NCBI RefSeq assembly: GCF_050947875.1
Contig: NC_134568.1
Span: 252,659,267 to 252,723,266, forward strand
Direction: 5' to 3'
From: Dermacentor variabilis
Taxonomy: Eukaryota > Arthropoda > Arachnida > Ixodida > Ixodidae
Length of the DNA: 64,000 nucleotides
The position numbers and the translations under genes are program-made. Of this stretch, positions 1 to 15,187 are shown one piece after another. Under the pieces are notes generated by a model. That model worked only from the letters and a program-made list of their open reading frames with translations, had not been told where the DNA came from and did no database searches. The stretch's first letter is position 1; each line of letters begins with the position of its first letter.

Positions 1-311
1 ATATAATACTCGTCGTGATAATTCCATCCGTATTGGAACCACTGAAATCTTTAAGTTTGTAATGACCGTGTCGTGGTCACTGAGGCCAGGTTGCGTAGAG
101 ACTTTGGTCACAGTGTTGGGGTCGTTACTAAGGACAAGATCTAATGTAGCCTGTTGTCTAGTAGGTCAATAAGTAGTATATAGTAGTATATAAGGCCAAT
201 ACTATTGTGGAGACAGGAGTAATAATGTCGTCTTCACGCCGACATGCCAAAAATGTTGATGAGCGTTCTTAAGAATCGTTGGACACAGTTTATAAGGCGG
301 GTATATCTTTT

Positions 312-664
312 TTAGTCATTTATGACGATGACTATGCCGTTTTCTAGCGAGTGCATCCCTTTATGGTGTTCGCTACATTCCTGAATATCGGTGGGTGACA
401 GAAGTTGAACTACTGGAGCTCGAGAGAGTGCATCAGCTTGAAGGTTGCTTATGCCCTTCTGGTAGTTAATGTTCGTCTCGTACGTTGACAACTTTAACAA
501 CCACCTGAAGAGACAACCTTGAGGATTATTGACATTCTTCAGCCACTGGAACACAGAATGATCCGTTACAACCGTGAACGGCTGCTCTTGAAATAACGAT
601 GCCATTTATCGATCCCATCCACGATGGTAAGACATTCTATTTCTGTGATGGCGCTATCAGTGAT
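312..664 (-). pseudogene. Ty3/gypsy RNase H fragment (decayed)
   Basis: Minus-strand remnant of the RNase H domain that closes reverse transcriptase in Ty3/gypsy elements. The main frame (605 to 312) carries the motif TVVTDHSVFQWL, matching the third catalytic Asp region, and ends with ADALSRAP, the usual RNase H terminus. Just upstream (about 606-664), in another frame, the peptide EIECLTIVDGIDKWHRY resembles the conserved segment around the catalytic Glu, so at least one frameshift separates them. No protease, RT core or integrase was recognised beside it, and no LTRs were found. It is a short dead relic. Confidence 0.75.
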
Positions 665-969
665 TTATATTCACCCTCCTAACACTCAGCCCCCGCCTCT
701 TTCTCCTGCGCTAGGTACTGCCAAATTAATTAGTCTTAATTGATTAATCAAATTCTCAAATGTTAAAATTAGATGAAAAGTGGCAATGAGAAAATTGTAG
801 AGCAACATGAAAATCCCCGTACAGCTTTCTGTTGCTCAATATACGTGCTACATAAAAGTGTTTTTCCGAGCGTGAAAGAAGCCCGCGAATACACACAAAA
901 CTGCCGCGCGACTGACCGCTCGAGGCACTCTGCGAGTCAATTCTTGCACGTTTCACTATCATTACTTTT

Positions 970-1062
970 CAAGGTGTCTACCAAGTTGACATTTCCGAAT
1001 TCCCTGAATTTTCCAGGTTTTCCCTCAGTTCCTTTGCGAAATTCCCTGAGTGATGAAGAACT
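970..1062 (+). repeat. Dispersed CCCTGA-rich repeat, copy 1
   Basis: A GGTGTCTACCAA-like lead followed by repeated TTCCCTGA/TTCCAGG blocks. The same composition recurs in reverse orientation at about 6880-7015, where the lead reads TTGGTAGACACC on the plus strand. Two opposite-orientation copies identify a dispersed element; its class cannot be fixed from these copies. Confidence 0.55.
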
Positions 1063-1507
1063 ATGCTTTATGTCAAGACGGGCTGAAACCATATCGGCCA
1101 ATGCTGTCACTCTCTAGTAAGCATATGAAAAAAAATATTGAAAAACGACTTCCCAGGTAGCACACAAAGTCTTGAAAACGTCGTATTAAGGGATTCAACG
1201 TCTGAAACGGATTTTTGACCAAAATCGACGCATCAAAGACGTTCCAAAGAAGATAGCTTAAAAACGAGGGGTGAATACGTTTTGATAACGTTGGAAGCCA
1301 GACAGCTTAAAAACGAGGGGTGAATACGTTTTGCAAACGACTCAAAACGCCACCGCCACGCCACGGCGCGTCAGCCTCTTTAGCGGCTTCTACAATATTC
1401 AACAACCCATCAACGCGATCCAACCTTGCGCAAGGTGGCGATACCGTCGTCAAATCATGTGACCAAGGTGGCCACGTGATTCGTGATGCCAGGCAGCCGG
1501 GCGAGCC

Positions 1508-2110
1508 AGGGCATAGTCGCGTCGTCATGGCGTCGTCACCTCACCGCACTCGCATTGCGCTTTGGTGAGTTTGCGGCTGTTCTGAACGTGCTGCCGCTGC
1601 CCTTTGCTATGTAAGTGTTGCAGTGTTTTGCTGTCAAGAAAACGATATTCTGTGATCAGTTTGGGTTGTGCGATATGTTTGTGTGGTTTTAATTTGGAAA
1701 TCAGTAGTGTTTTCAATTGTTATTTGATCAAGGCGGCCACGTTATTTGTGAAGCCGGGCATAGTTACGTTATCGCACTCGCATGGCACTATGGTCTGTTT
1801 GAGACTGTTCTGAATGTGCTGCCGCTGTCCTTCGTCATGTTAGTGTTGCAGTGCTTTGCTGTCAAGAAAACGACATTCTGTGATTAGTTTGGGTTGTGCG
1901 ATCTGTTTGAGCCGGGCATAATAACGTTATCGCACTTGCATTGCGCTGTGGTATGATAGCGGCTGTTCTGAATGTGGTGCCGCTGCCCTTTGTCATGTAA
2001 GTGTTGCAGGGTTTTGCCGTCAAGAAAACGACGTTCTGTGATTAGTTTGGGTTGTGCGATCTGTTTGTGTAGTTTAATTTGGAAATCAGTAGTGTTTTCA
2101 ATTGGAGGGC
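1508..2110. repeat. Three-unit diverged tandem repeat
   Basis: Three copies begin near 1508, 1752 and 1911. Each has a GGGCATA start, an ATCGCACT block, a TGCTGCCGCTG-type block, TGTTGCAG, then GTCAAGAAAACGA and TTTGGGTTGTGCGAT. Units differ in length because of indels; the second lacks the final AATTTGGAAATCAGTAGTG block present in the first and third. The short minus-strand frames through it repeat the same peptide, as expected of a tandem repeat rather than of genes. Confidence 0.75.
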
Positions 2111-3601
2111 GCGGAGTGGAGGGCACTAATCAGCTCTTCAAGTTCACTGTCATGTTATGTGAGGCGCCTTTTCACTGACGCTGTAATTAAGGCGTTAAGG
2201 GCAGTATAAGGACGAAAGTTAGAGGGACGAAATCGTGCCTGTGTGTCCCTAGCGTCGGGGTCGGCCGCTATGCGTGATCCTAACAAGAAAGCATTTTGCA
2301 GAATGCGAAGAAAGGCGGCAAAATTTCTGTCTGTGCGCACCTTGCCGATCTCCGCAATAGAGCCATCATCGTGGTATTTTAGTCTCCCGTTTAGCAAGAG
2401 TGTTGCAGACAAGGGAACTGGTTCAAACAGGCTTTTTTTTAATGATTCACTACTAGTGCGGTATCCCAAAAGGTGAGGTCAAGTGCTCACCCTATTTTCT
2501 TCCCTCGCGCTACAGCGCACTGACAGAATTTTGCGTGCACCATACCGTGCTTTTATCGTTTGCGCTTCAGGTTCTCGATTGTGTTTTCGCCCCCTTTACC
2601 CACGTGATGGGTATTTCATGGTATTACCGTGTACCACATGTGTCCATATATTGTGTCCAATATATGAAACGGCCAAATTCGATTTTATTTGACGCCTCAA
2701 ATGGTAGTAATGTATTGAGTCCCTTGTAGCTTTGTGCTTGTTATCAATTTTACTATTTGGCGAATGGATACAGCATGTACGCTGCATAACTCGCTTGTGC
2801 ATGCTGCATACGTGAGTCGAGTATGCCCTTGGTATAAAATAACTTGTATGCTTTAGGTAGTACGATTGTTTGCAGTTTGGGACATGTGTCGGAATGTACG
2901 CTGTGCGCCCTTCGCGCTTTACGGCGGCCTGCCGAGTTCGTGCGGGTGCCATGTGTGCGCATGGAGTTCGCGAAGCGCTCTCGCAGTTTTTTTAAATATA
3001 TATATGCATGTGTTCTGTTCGCACGCTTCGCACAACAGGGCATGTCGCAGTTCTTTGTCCTTGTGCAACACATTTTCCTAGCGTACGTCTGTGCATTATT
3101 TGGTACCGGTTTCACACGGGGCTCTTTTAGGCGCTGTCCAGTCCGTTACAAATCGAATTTCTCGGTCGTGATGGCTCCTCTGCGCAAGCTACGAGAGTGA
3201 GCCAGTCGCATCGATAATTTCGATCCGGATCGGGCTTGATCGCGATCGAGAGTGGTCGTGTGACACCGGTTTTACACATGGCTCCCACATAGGGAACACT
3301 TTAAGTTCAATGCTACTGAGTGAAGAGCAAGTGCATATATATGCCAGTGGTGGTATGTGGGCAAGTCTTTCTGGCGAAGCCAATACTTGTGCATTCAAAA
3401 CATTTCAATTACCAGCGTAGTGCATCAATGTGTCTACTTCGACAAAATAGAGCACCAGTGCAGATATCTGAACATACCTGTCCAGGGCAGCAAGTGTGTC
3501 TAGATTGAAACCACTACCAGCATGTGCGGCAGTTCTATTTCCAGCAGCGGGACTGCACAATAATCAGTAGGGTGCTCTCAAGCTGTTTATCTATGAAGCT
3601 C

Positions 3602-3727
3602 TGCCTGGACTGTGTGCCAAATATTTTTGGACGTGAAAGTGGGGGTGAATTGGTAAACATCAGTGGAACTGTGCCTGGACTTTGTGGCAAATGTTTTTGG
3701 ATGTGAAAGTGTGAGTGAACTGGCAAA
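3602..3727. repeat. Two-copy tandem duplication, 70 bp period
   Basis: TGCCTGGACTGTGTGCC at 3602 recurs as TGCCTGGACTTTGTGGC at 3672. Both are followed by TTTTTGGA(C/T)GTGAAAGTG and GTGAA(T/C)TGG. No coding potential was recognised. Confidence 0.6.
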
Positions 3728-4956
3728 GAATTTGCTCTGGGCTACATGTGTTAAAGGTTTTTCTCATTCAGAGTGCTTTTTTTTACTTTAGGAGACTGGA
3801 GATGTGCGCAAAGTGTGACATGTCAGTGTGCTAATTAATGTATTTGCTGGTTTGCAAATTATTCGTTGCAACTTTACTTTTGCCAGAGAGGTACAACTTT
3901 GCCTCTAATAAAGGGCTTTTTAGATAAAATACTTACTATTTATTATGACCATTGCTTCCTTTGTTACACAAATGCAGCTTCCAGTGCATTCCAGTTTACT
4001 TCCATGTTTATGTAAGTTTCTAATTTGAGGCTTGCATATTAATTTCTCACGTTCTGGAGTGGCAAGATGCAGCATTACTGTCTCATGGTTCGCTGTACTA
4101 CAGTAGTGTTCACTTGTTACACTGAATCCCCCGTTTAAGTATTCTGTACTAATTTCACTTTATTGCTTTTTTGTTGTATGGTTATTTTTTTCTCGCCATT
4201 ACCTTCTTTGATATATCCTAAAGGCAATATTTCCAATTTTGCATTGTTCCCATTTTTTTTTTATTTCTGTCACAGGATTGTTTTATGATGGTATGCGGTG
4301 GTATTTCTTTTTGTGCTCTTTTCAAGCTTCTAGATGATTGGTAACATTGCTTGGAGGCAGTTACCATCCAATTCATACTCTTGCATTTTTCAGTCTACTT
4401 CTTCCATTCGCTCCGATGTCACTTCTGCATAACTCTAGTCCATCTAATAGCACGCGCACTTTTCTATGATAAATTAGACACTTTAGTACACTCCAGGTTT
4501 TTCTGTTCATTTTTGTATGTGTACTTGGAATTTTGTTTATGTGCTAGTGAATGTTCACTTTCGAGTTCATTACGAATCCTTTCTGCGACTTTTGTCATTG
4601 TTGATGTACTTTTATTTCTATTTGCATTTCTCACACAGTTTGTTCGAACCTTGCATAAGCATTACATTTTAATAAAGTGTTCTTGCTTTGTCACAATGTT
4701 CTCATTTCATGCATTCTTGGCATGAAGGGCTTGGTCTGGCCACCTGCCAAGACGTGGCCATTTGTTCTTCGCAGGATGTCATTCCCATTGTGGTTGTAAG
4801 CATCGTAGCTTACTAAAGGCGGTATTAAGGATTTATTCTTCCTAACAGGCTCATTTTCGTGCGACTTGGTAGAGGATGCGCCGGCCATGCGGGGAACAAG
4901 TGCTTGGCACTGCGCCATGGCCCTTACAGTCAACACCAACGCTTCAACTCATCTGG

Positions 4957-5118
4957 GGCGCGATTGGAGATCGTTGTTCGAAACGCCCGATCAGTTTCAC
5001 CTCACGCGATTGGCCTAGGCCGTGCCAACGGGTGCGGCTGACGACGTCTGCGCGGCATAGGCCAGTCGCGTGAGGCGAAACTAAACGCGTGTTTTGAACA
5101 ACGATGTCTGATCGCGCC
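4957..5118. repeat. Imperfect inverted repeat, 65 nt arms
   Basis: The left arm (4957-5021) starts GGCGCGATTGG and ends TGGCCTAGGCC. The right arm (5054-5118) starts GGCATAGGCCAG and ends TGATCGCGCC. Most positions pair when reverse-complemented, including the blocks ATCGTTGTTC, AGTTTC and CCTCACGCGA. The loop is about 32 nt. It could be a small foldback element or a snapback duplication. Confidence 0.75.
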
Positions 5119-5458
5119 CGTCACCCGCGAAAATTAGCTTCAGATGATCGTAAACCTTTCAAGACCACTTCCAGACCAGCTTTTTGATAACGTCCTAAAA
5201 ACGTTTAGAAATTGGTTACGAATAGTTTTGGCAAAGGGATTACTTGTGTCTTTCCCAATCCTATTTCTAGACCAGCTTTTCGAATACGTCTTGCAGACCT
5301 GTTCTAGATCGTCTCAAGAAAGTAATTAAGCCGGACATTAGCAGAGATATACGACATTTTCCCGCCGAAGTTCTCTCATTCGTGTCTTCTTTAACCCGTT
5401 TTTATCGTCTTGGATAAACGCTACGAAAACGTTACGTAGCTCTTTTGTGCTACCTGGG

Positions 5459-5990
5459 TTAATCCAATTTGAATACTTAGGAGTAGTGTTTATGTTATTC
5501 AAAGAGAATAGAAGGGTGGGGAGTTAGTAAAATGCACAGCAAATAAAATGTCTTCGAAAAAAATTGCAAATGGAGTCGGACATTCTCAAATACGAATAGA
5601 AAGAAGCATACAGAAGCAAATATTTTCGAATATGAACTATTTCTATCAACTGATAGCAAGCTCAGTGGTATGAGGCCCGAACTTTGTCACAAATGAGATT
5701 CTCTCGAAAAGCTCGTAAGTCAACCTCAACTGTCCTGACATATATGTCAGGACAGTTGAGGTATACTCTCAGACCGCGCACGACGCCTCAATGTTGTGTT
5801 TCACTGCTTTAAAGGGTTTACTTTGGTTTGAATGAGGGACACCTGCATCACGGCATCAGCCAACACTTTGTTTTTTGATCTCAAGCTCCTTCAAAACGGT
5901 GGCTGCACGCTTCCTTCCCCGTTCATTCCTCAATGCGTAGGTCCTTTCAGTTCTTCTCTTCCTTCCACCATTCGTTCGCCCCACGGACCA
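5459..5990. other. No gene seen; contains a perfect palindrome
   Basis: AT-rich sequence with short TTCGAA-type words (5540-5660). The notable structure is a perfect 40 bp palindrome at 5723-5762 (listed separately). The open frame at 5832-6092 has no recognisable domain. Confidence 0.5.
5723..5762. repeat. Perfect 40 bp palindrome
   Basis: ACCTCAACTGTCCTGACATA is followed at once by its exact reverse complement with no spacer. It is centred between 5742 and 5743. Perfect pairing without a loop suggests a recent snapback event or selection on a hairpin. Confidence 0.9.
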
Positions 5991-6039
5991 TTCGAAGCAC
6001 CTTCTTGGTCAGGTGCACAGTCCACGTCCAATTTTTCGA

Positions 6040-6610
6040 ACTCCCTAGGAGCCGCAAAAACGTTCGTAAAATCGGCCATTTGTAAAAAATAAATGCATGT
6101 CATTTACTGCTTTTAGGGGCTCAAACCGCCACAGGCACATTCAAAAACGCTCTGCAGACCTGTCGGTACACATATTAAGCATATCGGTGCTCGTACTGTG
6201 ACATGCAATACCGGTGCACGCGTGTATAATTAAGGAATACATAATGTGTCCCGCGGCAATAGTCTCTTCCCACGCTTGTTATGCTTCACTGCAATACTTT
6301 TGCGTACGCTTCACCAAGTAACATTTCTGTAAAAAGGCGAAGCTGACTTTCGGGAACCTGCATTATGCAACGCGCCGAGCTTTCCAAGCTTCTAAGCCAG
6401 TTGCGAGGACCACAAAGGCGGAGTCCGTGACATTGCTGACAGCAGCGAATACTTCCAATAAAAAACACGGCACCCAATGGCAAGAAGCTTCATAGCGAAC
6501 GTCGAAGCAGCTCGGCCTAGCGCTGCCGCGGTGGTGGCTACGGCTGCCAGCGGATCTGCGTGATAGAGCGCCGGTTCGAGGCGGCGAGGTAATCAAAATA
6601 GCAGCGGTGG
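6040..6610 (-). repeat. Probable high-copy dispersed repeat
   Basis: The block from about 6040 to the AATCAAAATAG near 6600, with two overlapping minus-strand frames (6286-6483 and 6363-6596), resembles from memory a sequence found very often in tick assemblies. There is no second copy in this window, so this rests on recollection alone. No domain is visible in either frame. Confidence 0.35.
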
Positions 6611-6879
6611 TGGCTTTGATTAATGGCGTTTCGGACCTCCGGTCATGGCAAAACGTCCGGGAAATCGGACGGCGAAGAGTTCTTGCGTCCGAAATTTCAG
6701 ACCTTCTGATACGTTGACTCTATGGGGTACGTGGCGGGCCGTGCCGCGAAGCCGTACAATTTATCGGGAATCCGATAAGTCGGTCGTTGACTGTAGACTG
6801 GCAACTCCTCCAGCCAACGACAGGGCGTAAAAAACGATTCATTACGATTCCTGTCTGTTACTTGAGCCAGTATTACCGC

Positions 6880-7015
6880 GACTTTCGCCCCTTTCAATAA
6901 AATTACAGTTCCCTGATAGAGGCACAAATTCCCTGAGTGTTCCCCGAGTTTTTCCAGACTACTCAAAATCTCTGAGAATTCCTGGTTTTCCCGGTTGGTA
7001 GACACCCTGTTTCTC
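6880..7015 (-). repeat. Dispersed CCCTGA-rich repeat, copy 2 (reverse)
   Basis: Reverse-orientation partner of the repeat at 970-1062. It reads TTGGTAGACACC at its right end and contains AATTCCCTGAGTG and TTCCCCGAGTT blocks. The copies are too diverged to align fully by eye. Confidence 0.5.
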
Positions 7016-8300
7016 AAATTGCATCGCACTGTATGTTTATCGGTATTCTCGGCAAGCAATTTCCCGCGACTCGTGTTTCTTAATCCTGTTCATTTATTGT
7101 TTTGTGCTTATATGCCATGCCTTTTAATGTGATTCTACAGTTCCCTTTCCATTTCAGTGAACTTACCAGTATCTAGCATCAAGTTCATAGATAAAAGCTT
7201 CACATTAGCTCCGGGTAGCACGCGCAGGCGACCGTCAGTGCGCGCTTTCTGCTACTCAATGAACATCGCAGCCCCGACGCCGTAGCAGAAACCTTCCTCG
7301 CGGAAGTGCTTGCTGCACACCTGAGTTGCAGCCGATGACTGCTTGCAGGTTCTAAATTTCGCCATCAAGCTTCACGCAGCTTCTTGTCCTGCGGGTACGT
7401 GTGAATTAAGGCTGACACCGGGCACCGTTGCGTACGTCTGGCACTGCGGCACCGAGCAGTAGCCTACCATGCTGGACGCCTCCAAAGGCAGCCACTACCT
7501 ATCATATAGTGCTTTCAAGTGGTGTCACGCAGACACTCTAAGCGGGACAACCTCCCCACTTAATCAGGACCGCAGCGCAAGTGACTTTAAACTTTCGTTT
7601 TCAGCTTGATAGCGTACGAGTTGAGCGATTCCTGGAGCTGTGCAACAGCACTTCCGACATTGGCATGCTCGTCCAGCCGTTAGTACTAGCGCGGACGGCA
7701 CCTTGGCGACGTCTGCGGAGGGCAGTGGCGGCCCTGCTACGGGTGGCGCATGTTGTAAAGCAACAAATCTGCCGCGGGGACGCCTAAATCACTTTGTTAT
7801 ACAAGCAAATACGTTGTAGTGGTCTTCGTTGTAGCGGCGTTCACAATACATTGCAACGTTCAAGACGACGCACGCTTCTGGCTTAGGCAACAATGTCAAA
7901 CAAAGCCACAAAAGTCAAAGTAGTAATACACACATAATGCAGGCTTATTTAAGCATGAACTGTGCCATGCTTTAGTGCTTCTATGCCTGAACAGTTAAGC
8001 TACATTCCCCACTAGCCTAACATATCTTCAAATCGCACAACTGTCCCCATAGGCAGCGTTGAAGCAAGGGTGAAATTTCCTAAACGACACACACAGAACT
8101 AAGGCGTATATATTTGGAACTTTCATACACCTCTAAAGCAATTACAAATGTTTATAACTGGCACCACCTGCTATGGATCATAGTTGCTTCTGTGTGCAAG
8201 AACCACCCCAAGAAGCCTGGGCAAAAGCGGGGTCCTCTGTGCAAAAGATAGCGGTTAAAACCATGACACCTGTAGTGTAAAGAAAGAACAATATTAAATA
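7016..8300. other. Intergenic, no gene recognised
   Basis: Flank downstream of the beta-tubulin gene. Frames are short and lack motifs; the 68-codon frame at 7581-7787 has no recognisable domain. Confidence 0.5.
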
Positions 8301-8308
8301 AAAAAAAC

Positions 8309-8314
8309 TTTATT
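8309..8314 (-). terminator. Polyadenylation signal of beta-tubulin
   Basis: TTTATT on the plus strand is AATAAA on the minus strand. It lies about 53 nt beyond the stop codon (8367-8369), a plausible distance for a short 3' UTR. Confidence 0.6.
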
Positions 8315-8366
8315 GTGGAGAAAAATAAAAGCACCACTATCTCCAATTCCTTAAAAATTGGCTTGC

Positions 8367-11921
<3,555 letters not shown>

Positions 11922-11994
11922 CCTGAGTCTTGAATATGACGCTACACCTCCAACGCCGAGATGATGACTGCCTGCGCGGCACAGGGGAAAGGGA

Positions 11995-12001
11995 ATTTAT
12001 A
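11995..12001 (-). promoter_or_regulatory. Candidate TATA box of beta-tubulin
   Basis: ATTTATA on the plus strand reads TATAAAT on the minus strand. It lies 74 nt upstream of the ATG (11921), leaving room for a start site near 11965-11970 and a 5' UTR of about 45 nt. Position and sequence support it; there are no transcript data. Confidence 0.4.
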
Positions 12002-12009
12002 GCAGCGCT

Positions 12010-12470
12010 CGCTGCACGGGTGGCCCTTGCGAGTTCTGCTCATACGTGTTCCTACGCGTAGGTGTGGCAATTTTTTGTCGCACAAAAGCGTGATAAAATA
12101 TGCTTAGTAGGTACGAAAGAAAATTTCAAACGCCGACAAACTTTATTGCTGCGCGTGAAACTGTGTAGCTTTGGAAAATTATTGCAATACGGCGAGAACT
12201 ATTTCTCCAGCATACCTCTCGATGTCAGCGCCGCCTTACGTAGTGGTGAGAGATCCGGTCCGCGCACCTCGCCCTGCGCGCCGGCGGCTGTGCCGAGCGC
12301 AATCGAGGCTGGGCCAGCTGGGCAGGCTCGGTGTGCACGGAGCGCTGACGCCCCGAGGCAAAAGCACTTCGAGACGCGCAGATGCCTAAAGAATGCGACA
12401 AATTCTGTGCCTACTTTAGTTCCTATTGAGCCTATCTATCTAGCCCCTTATACCGTCGTGGTCGTTTAAT
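12010..12470. other. GC-rich upstream flank of beta-tubulin
   Basis: The sequence turns GC-rich around 12230-12390 with many CpG steps, then returns to average composition. It could include upstream control sequence of the minus-strand gene. Open frames on the plus strand (12062-12469, 12171-12389) show no domain. Confidence 0.35.
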
Positions 12471-12539
12471 CAGGATATGTCTGACATGCATGCAGACAAG
12501 ATATTCATGATATCACTGTCATGATCTATTCTATCACGC

Positions 12540-12770
12540 CGTTGTGGTCATTTCTTTAGCTATATTATATCAGGATATGTAGCACATGACATGAGTGACA
12601 ATTATGCATGTCTTTACATGACAGGAATGACATGTATTGTGACGTGAATGCCATGACATAAATGACGTGTCATCACATGAATTACATGTTATGCCATGAC
12701 TGAATGGCTTGATTGACGTGATATGTCACACCACGAAATGCATGACATAACATAATGTCGTCGTCGTGCT
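12540..12770. repeat. ATGACAT-rich degenerate array
   Basis: ATGACA/TGTCAT words recur irregularly (for example CACATGACATGAG, TTACATGACAG, GCCATGACATAAATGAC). Because the word is nearly self-complementary the array could form many small hairpins. There is no fixed period. Confidence 0.6.
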
Positions 12771-13170
12771 TTTTTAGTGACACGTAGGCTCGCATAACAC
12801 ACACAATTGCTTACTTTACACAAAGACGTTCGCCCATCTGGTAAATGTTTGAAAAAGCACCGAACGGTACTGGATAGCCAGATGCCTGCAAAATGCTTCG
12901 CTTAACGTCGATTCCCACACTTAGTGGGATGTGAATTATTTATTCTTTTATTTATTTATTTCCTTTCTTTTTCTGGTTACACGTGTTACCTGCCGCGTCT
13001 GCGATATCTGGTACTTGCGGCACTAAGTGGGAATTACTTTGGTGCGAGCTAGATCCTGTCCTCCTATCAGGGCTCCTATCAATCTCTTATTTCATCTCTC
13101 TCACACCATCGCACAAGGATGTTCCGCTCGACAAGATCGCGTTGCAGTCAGCCGCTTGGTTGAGTAGCGT

Positions 13171-13183
13171 AACAACAACAACA

Positions 13184-13262
<79 letters not shown>

Positions 13263-13325
13263 CGCTGAGTGGGATACAAATTCGGGATAGCTTATATTAA
13301 ATGTCAGAGCCTGCGTGTCCGTTTT
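13171..13325. repeat. AAC/TAA microsatellite plus dispersed segment
   Basis: A short AAC run (13171-13184) passes into about 25 TAA units to 13261. Then GAGTGGGATACAAATTCGGG and ATGTCAGAGCCTGCG follow, the same segment as in beta-tubulin intron 1 (from 11193). A triplet tract at a shared junction is typical of an insertion tail. Poly-N and poly-Y frames here are repeat translations. Confidence 0.85.
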
Positions 13326-14867
13326 GCATTTCTGCTTTGGGATGGATGGCGCTGCTTGCTGGTAAACCCACACACATACTTCTGCTGCCTCCAGTGTCTG
13401 TGCGCAGTGTTTTCACTCAGAGACGATGCCGCTCGAGTCGGATAGTGCAATGTAATTAGCTTTGTGTTTCAGTTACGAACATTACGCTCGTAATGTGTTA
13501 TACATAATTATCAGGTTTACTCTCTCTCTCTCTTCCCCCCCCCCCGCTTTGCAATATGTTATTCCCATCGCCCCTCCCTATGCAGAGTAACATGTCAGCA
13601 GTCATATTCACCCCAGCAAAAATATCTGCGTTCCAATTTTCTCCTGACAACGAAAATGCAAAAGTATGGCTTTTGCTGGCATGTCATGAGCCACATTCCG
13701 ACTGAACAACAGAATAATGGATGTGTTCATTTGGCGTCTGGTCTTTTTTATACTCTCCACCGTGACGTCACCGCTCGACTTCATGCATAAAAGAGCATGA
13801 AAGTTATCATTGTCGGCAACTGCTTTACACACCACCTGCCACGGGAAACGCTTGTCCATCATCTGAAAAATAAAGAGATAGAGAGAGACATAGAAAACAG
13901 GGAGAGGAAAGAGTTCTATAGGAAACCCTCTGTGATCCGCACAGCTAAGACCAAACTTGCTTCATTGCAGTTGTACTGAAAGTGCCGCGAGCGCTCGACA
14001 CGCAGCAAGTGAGCAATAGTATATAATTGATTCTTTGTTTTGAGCGTATGCTTACAACTGTAGCTACAGTATAGCTGCAGCTTTGCTGTATCCCTAGCCG
14101 TTACTTCTATTTTTTTATTTTTTTTACCGCGTAACGTGTGCTATACTCGAGATCGGAAAGCTTTATGGTATGCCTTACGTCGAAATGAAGGTTGGCAGAT
14201 TTCTAAATGCCAACATCTCTTCCGGTCGGGCTCCTGCAGGGTGCTGCCAAGCACAGCACATTACACTGATGAACTATAGCGCATTTGTTTCTTTCGAGTA
14301 AGCAGAGGTTAGCTCTAAACATCTCTAAACGCAAGTTTATAATATTTAGCGAAAAAAATAAATAGTCATTACTCCTCCGAGACCTGATGAGGAACGACAG
14401 CCCTCTCGAGCATGTGCGACGCACCAAATCGCTCGGAGTCGATCATGTATACTAGGCAGGTGCGTTCATGCGCAGCTTCACGTATGCTCTAAATAGACCC
14501 GTTCTTTACAAAGCGCGACACATCTTTCCATTGAACACACTTCTGACGCTATATCATTAATTCGTATACGCTATCGTATAACAATGCTATCAGTGTCTAC
14601 GAACTAACATACTATACTGGACTACAGCCCATCCAAGTTATAGAACGCGGTAGGATCTTGTTTCTACGAATGCGAGATTCAGTAAACTTTGCTTTTCCGG
14701 TCCTAAACGTACTGGTAAATACGGTGCGCTTCCCGGTCATTTCGTTTTGGTAACGTAACACACACCCCTCAAAACCAGATCCTTCCATCTACAAGTCCCA
14801 CGCACCAGAGCCAACCGCTGGAAGCTGCTTGCCAACATAACTATAGTCACACTCATTTTAAACTAGG
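13326..14867. other. No gene recognised
   Basis: Mixed-composition sequence with a TC/C run at 13519-13546. No frame shows a domain. The last 150 bp may be decayed ORF1 of the LINE that becomes recognisable at 14868. Confidence 0.45.
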
Positions 14868-14968
14868 CACAGCTAATTCTCGCAATTCTGGACTTACCGG
14901 AGCCACTGCGGCGCATCGTATATCACGGACAGCTGTTATCGACACATCCTTACGCAGCTCGCGTCCTC

Positions 14969-15187
14969 GTGTGCTACAACTGCCACCAAACTGGCTACAA
15001 ACAGGACATTCGCACCAACACTGGCGTCTGCGCTTTCTACGGCACATCCCATGCCGATGGTGGCGAGGCATGTCCGGCTTCCGGACCACACTGCCGTTTA
15101 TGCAACAAGACTGGCCACCTAGCCACCGACTGTACGTGTCCTACGAAGATCGCTAACGACGATCGTAAACGAAAGAAAACGCATTGA
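14969..15187 (+). pseudogene. LINE ORF1 zinc-knuckle region
   Basis: RNA-binding gag-like ORF1 of the LINE. Three CCHC knuckles are expected and visible. The first, CYNCHQTGYKQDIR, has lost its His and last Cys. The second, CAFYGTSHADGGEAC, has Tyr for the second Cys. The third, CRLCNKTGHLATDC, is intact with C-x2-C-x4-H-x4-C spacing. Two of three knuckles are therefore damaged. Confidence 0.75.

Larger units (their letters stand above)
1152..5458. mobile_element. Candidate TIR-bounded DNA element, about 4.3 kb
   Basis: The left edge reads CCCAGGTAGCACACAAAG and the right edge is its near-complement, CTTTTGTGCTACCTGGG. The first 13 bp are perfectly inverted; then a 2-nt indel follows. Both subterminal regions are rich in AACGT/ACGTT words (1167-1345 and 5160-5440). 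No transposase was recognised inside. The interior holds a three-unit tandem repeat (about 1508-2110), a 70 bp period duplication (3602-3727) and a large inverted repeat (4957-5118), so it would be non-autonomous or badly decayed. No convincing target-site duplication is visible. The match could also be two unrelated copies of a shorter element. Confidence 0.4.

Noticed and set aside
4351..4725. 124-codon Phe/Leu-rich frame resembling a membrane protein
   Set aside because: T-rich DNA gives hydrophobic translations by chance; no start context, splice logic or similarity supports it.
13101..13373. Poly-Asn and poly-Tyr frames
   Set aside because: Translation of the TAA tract.
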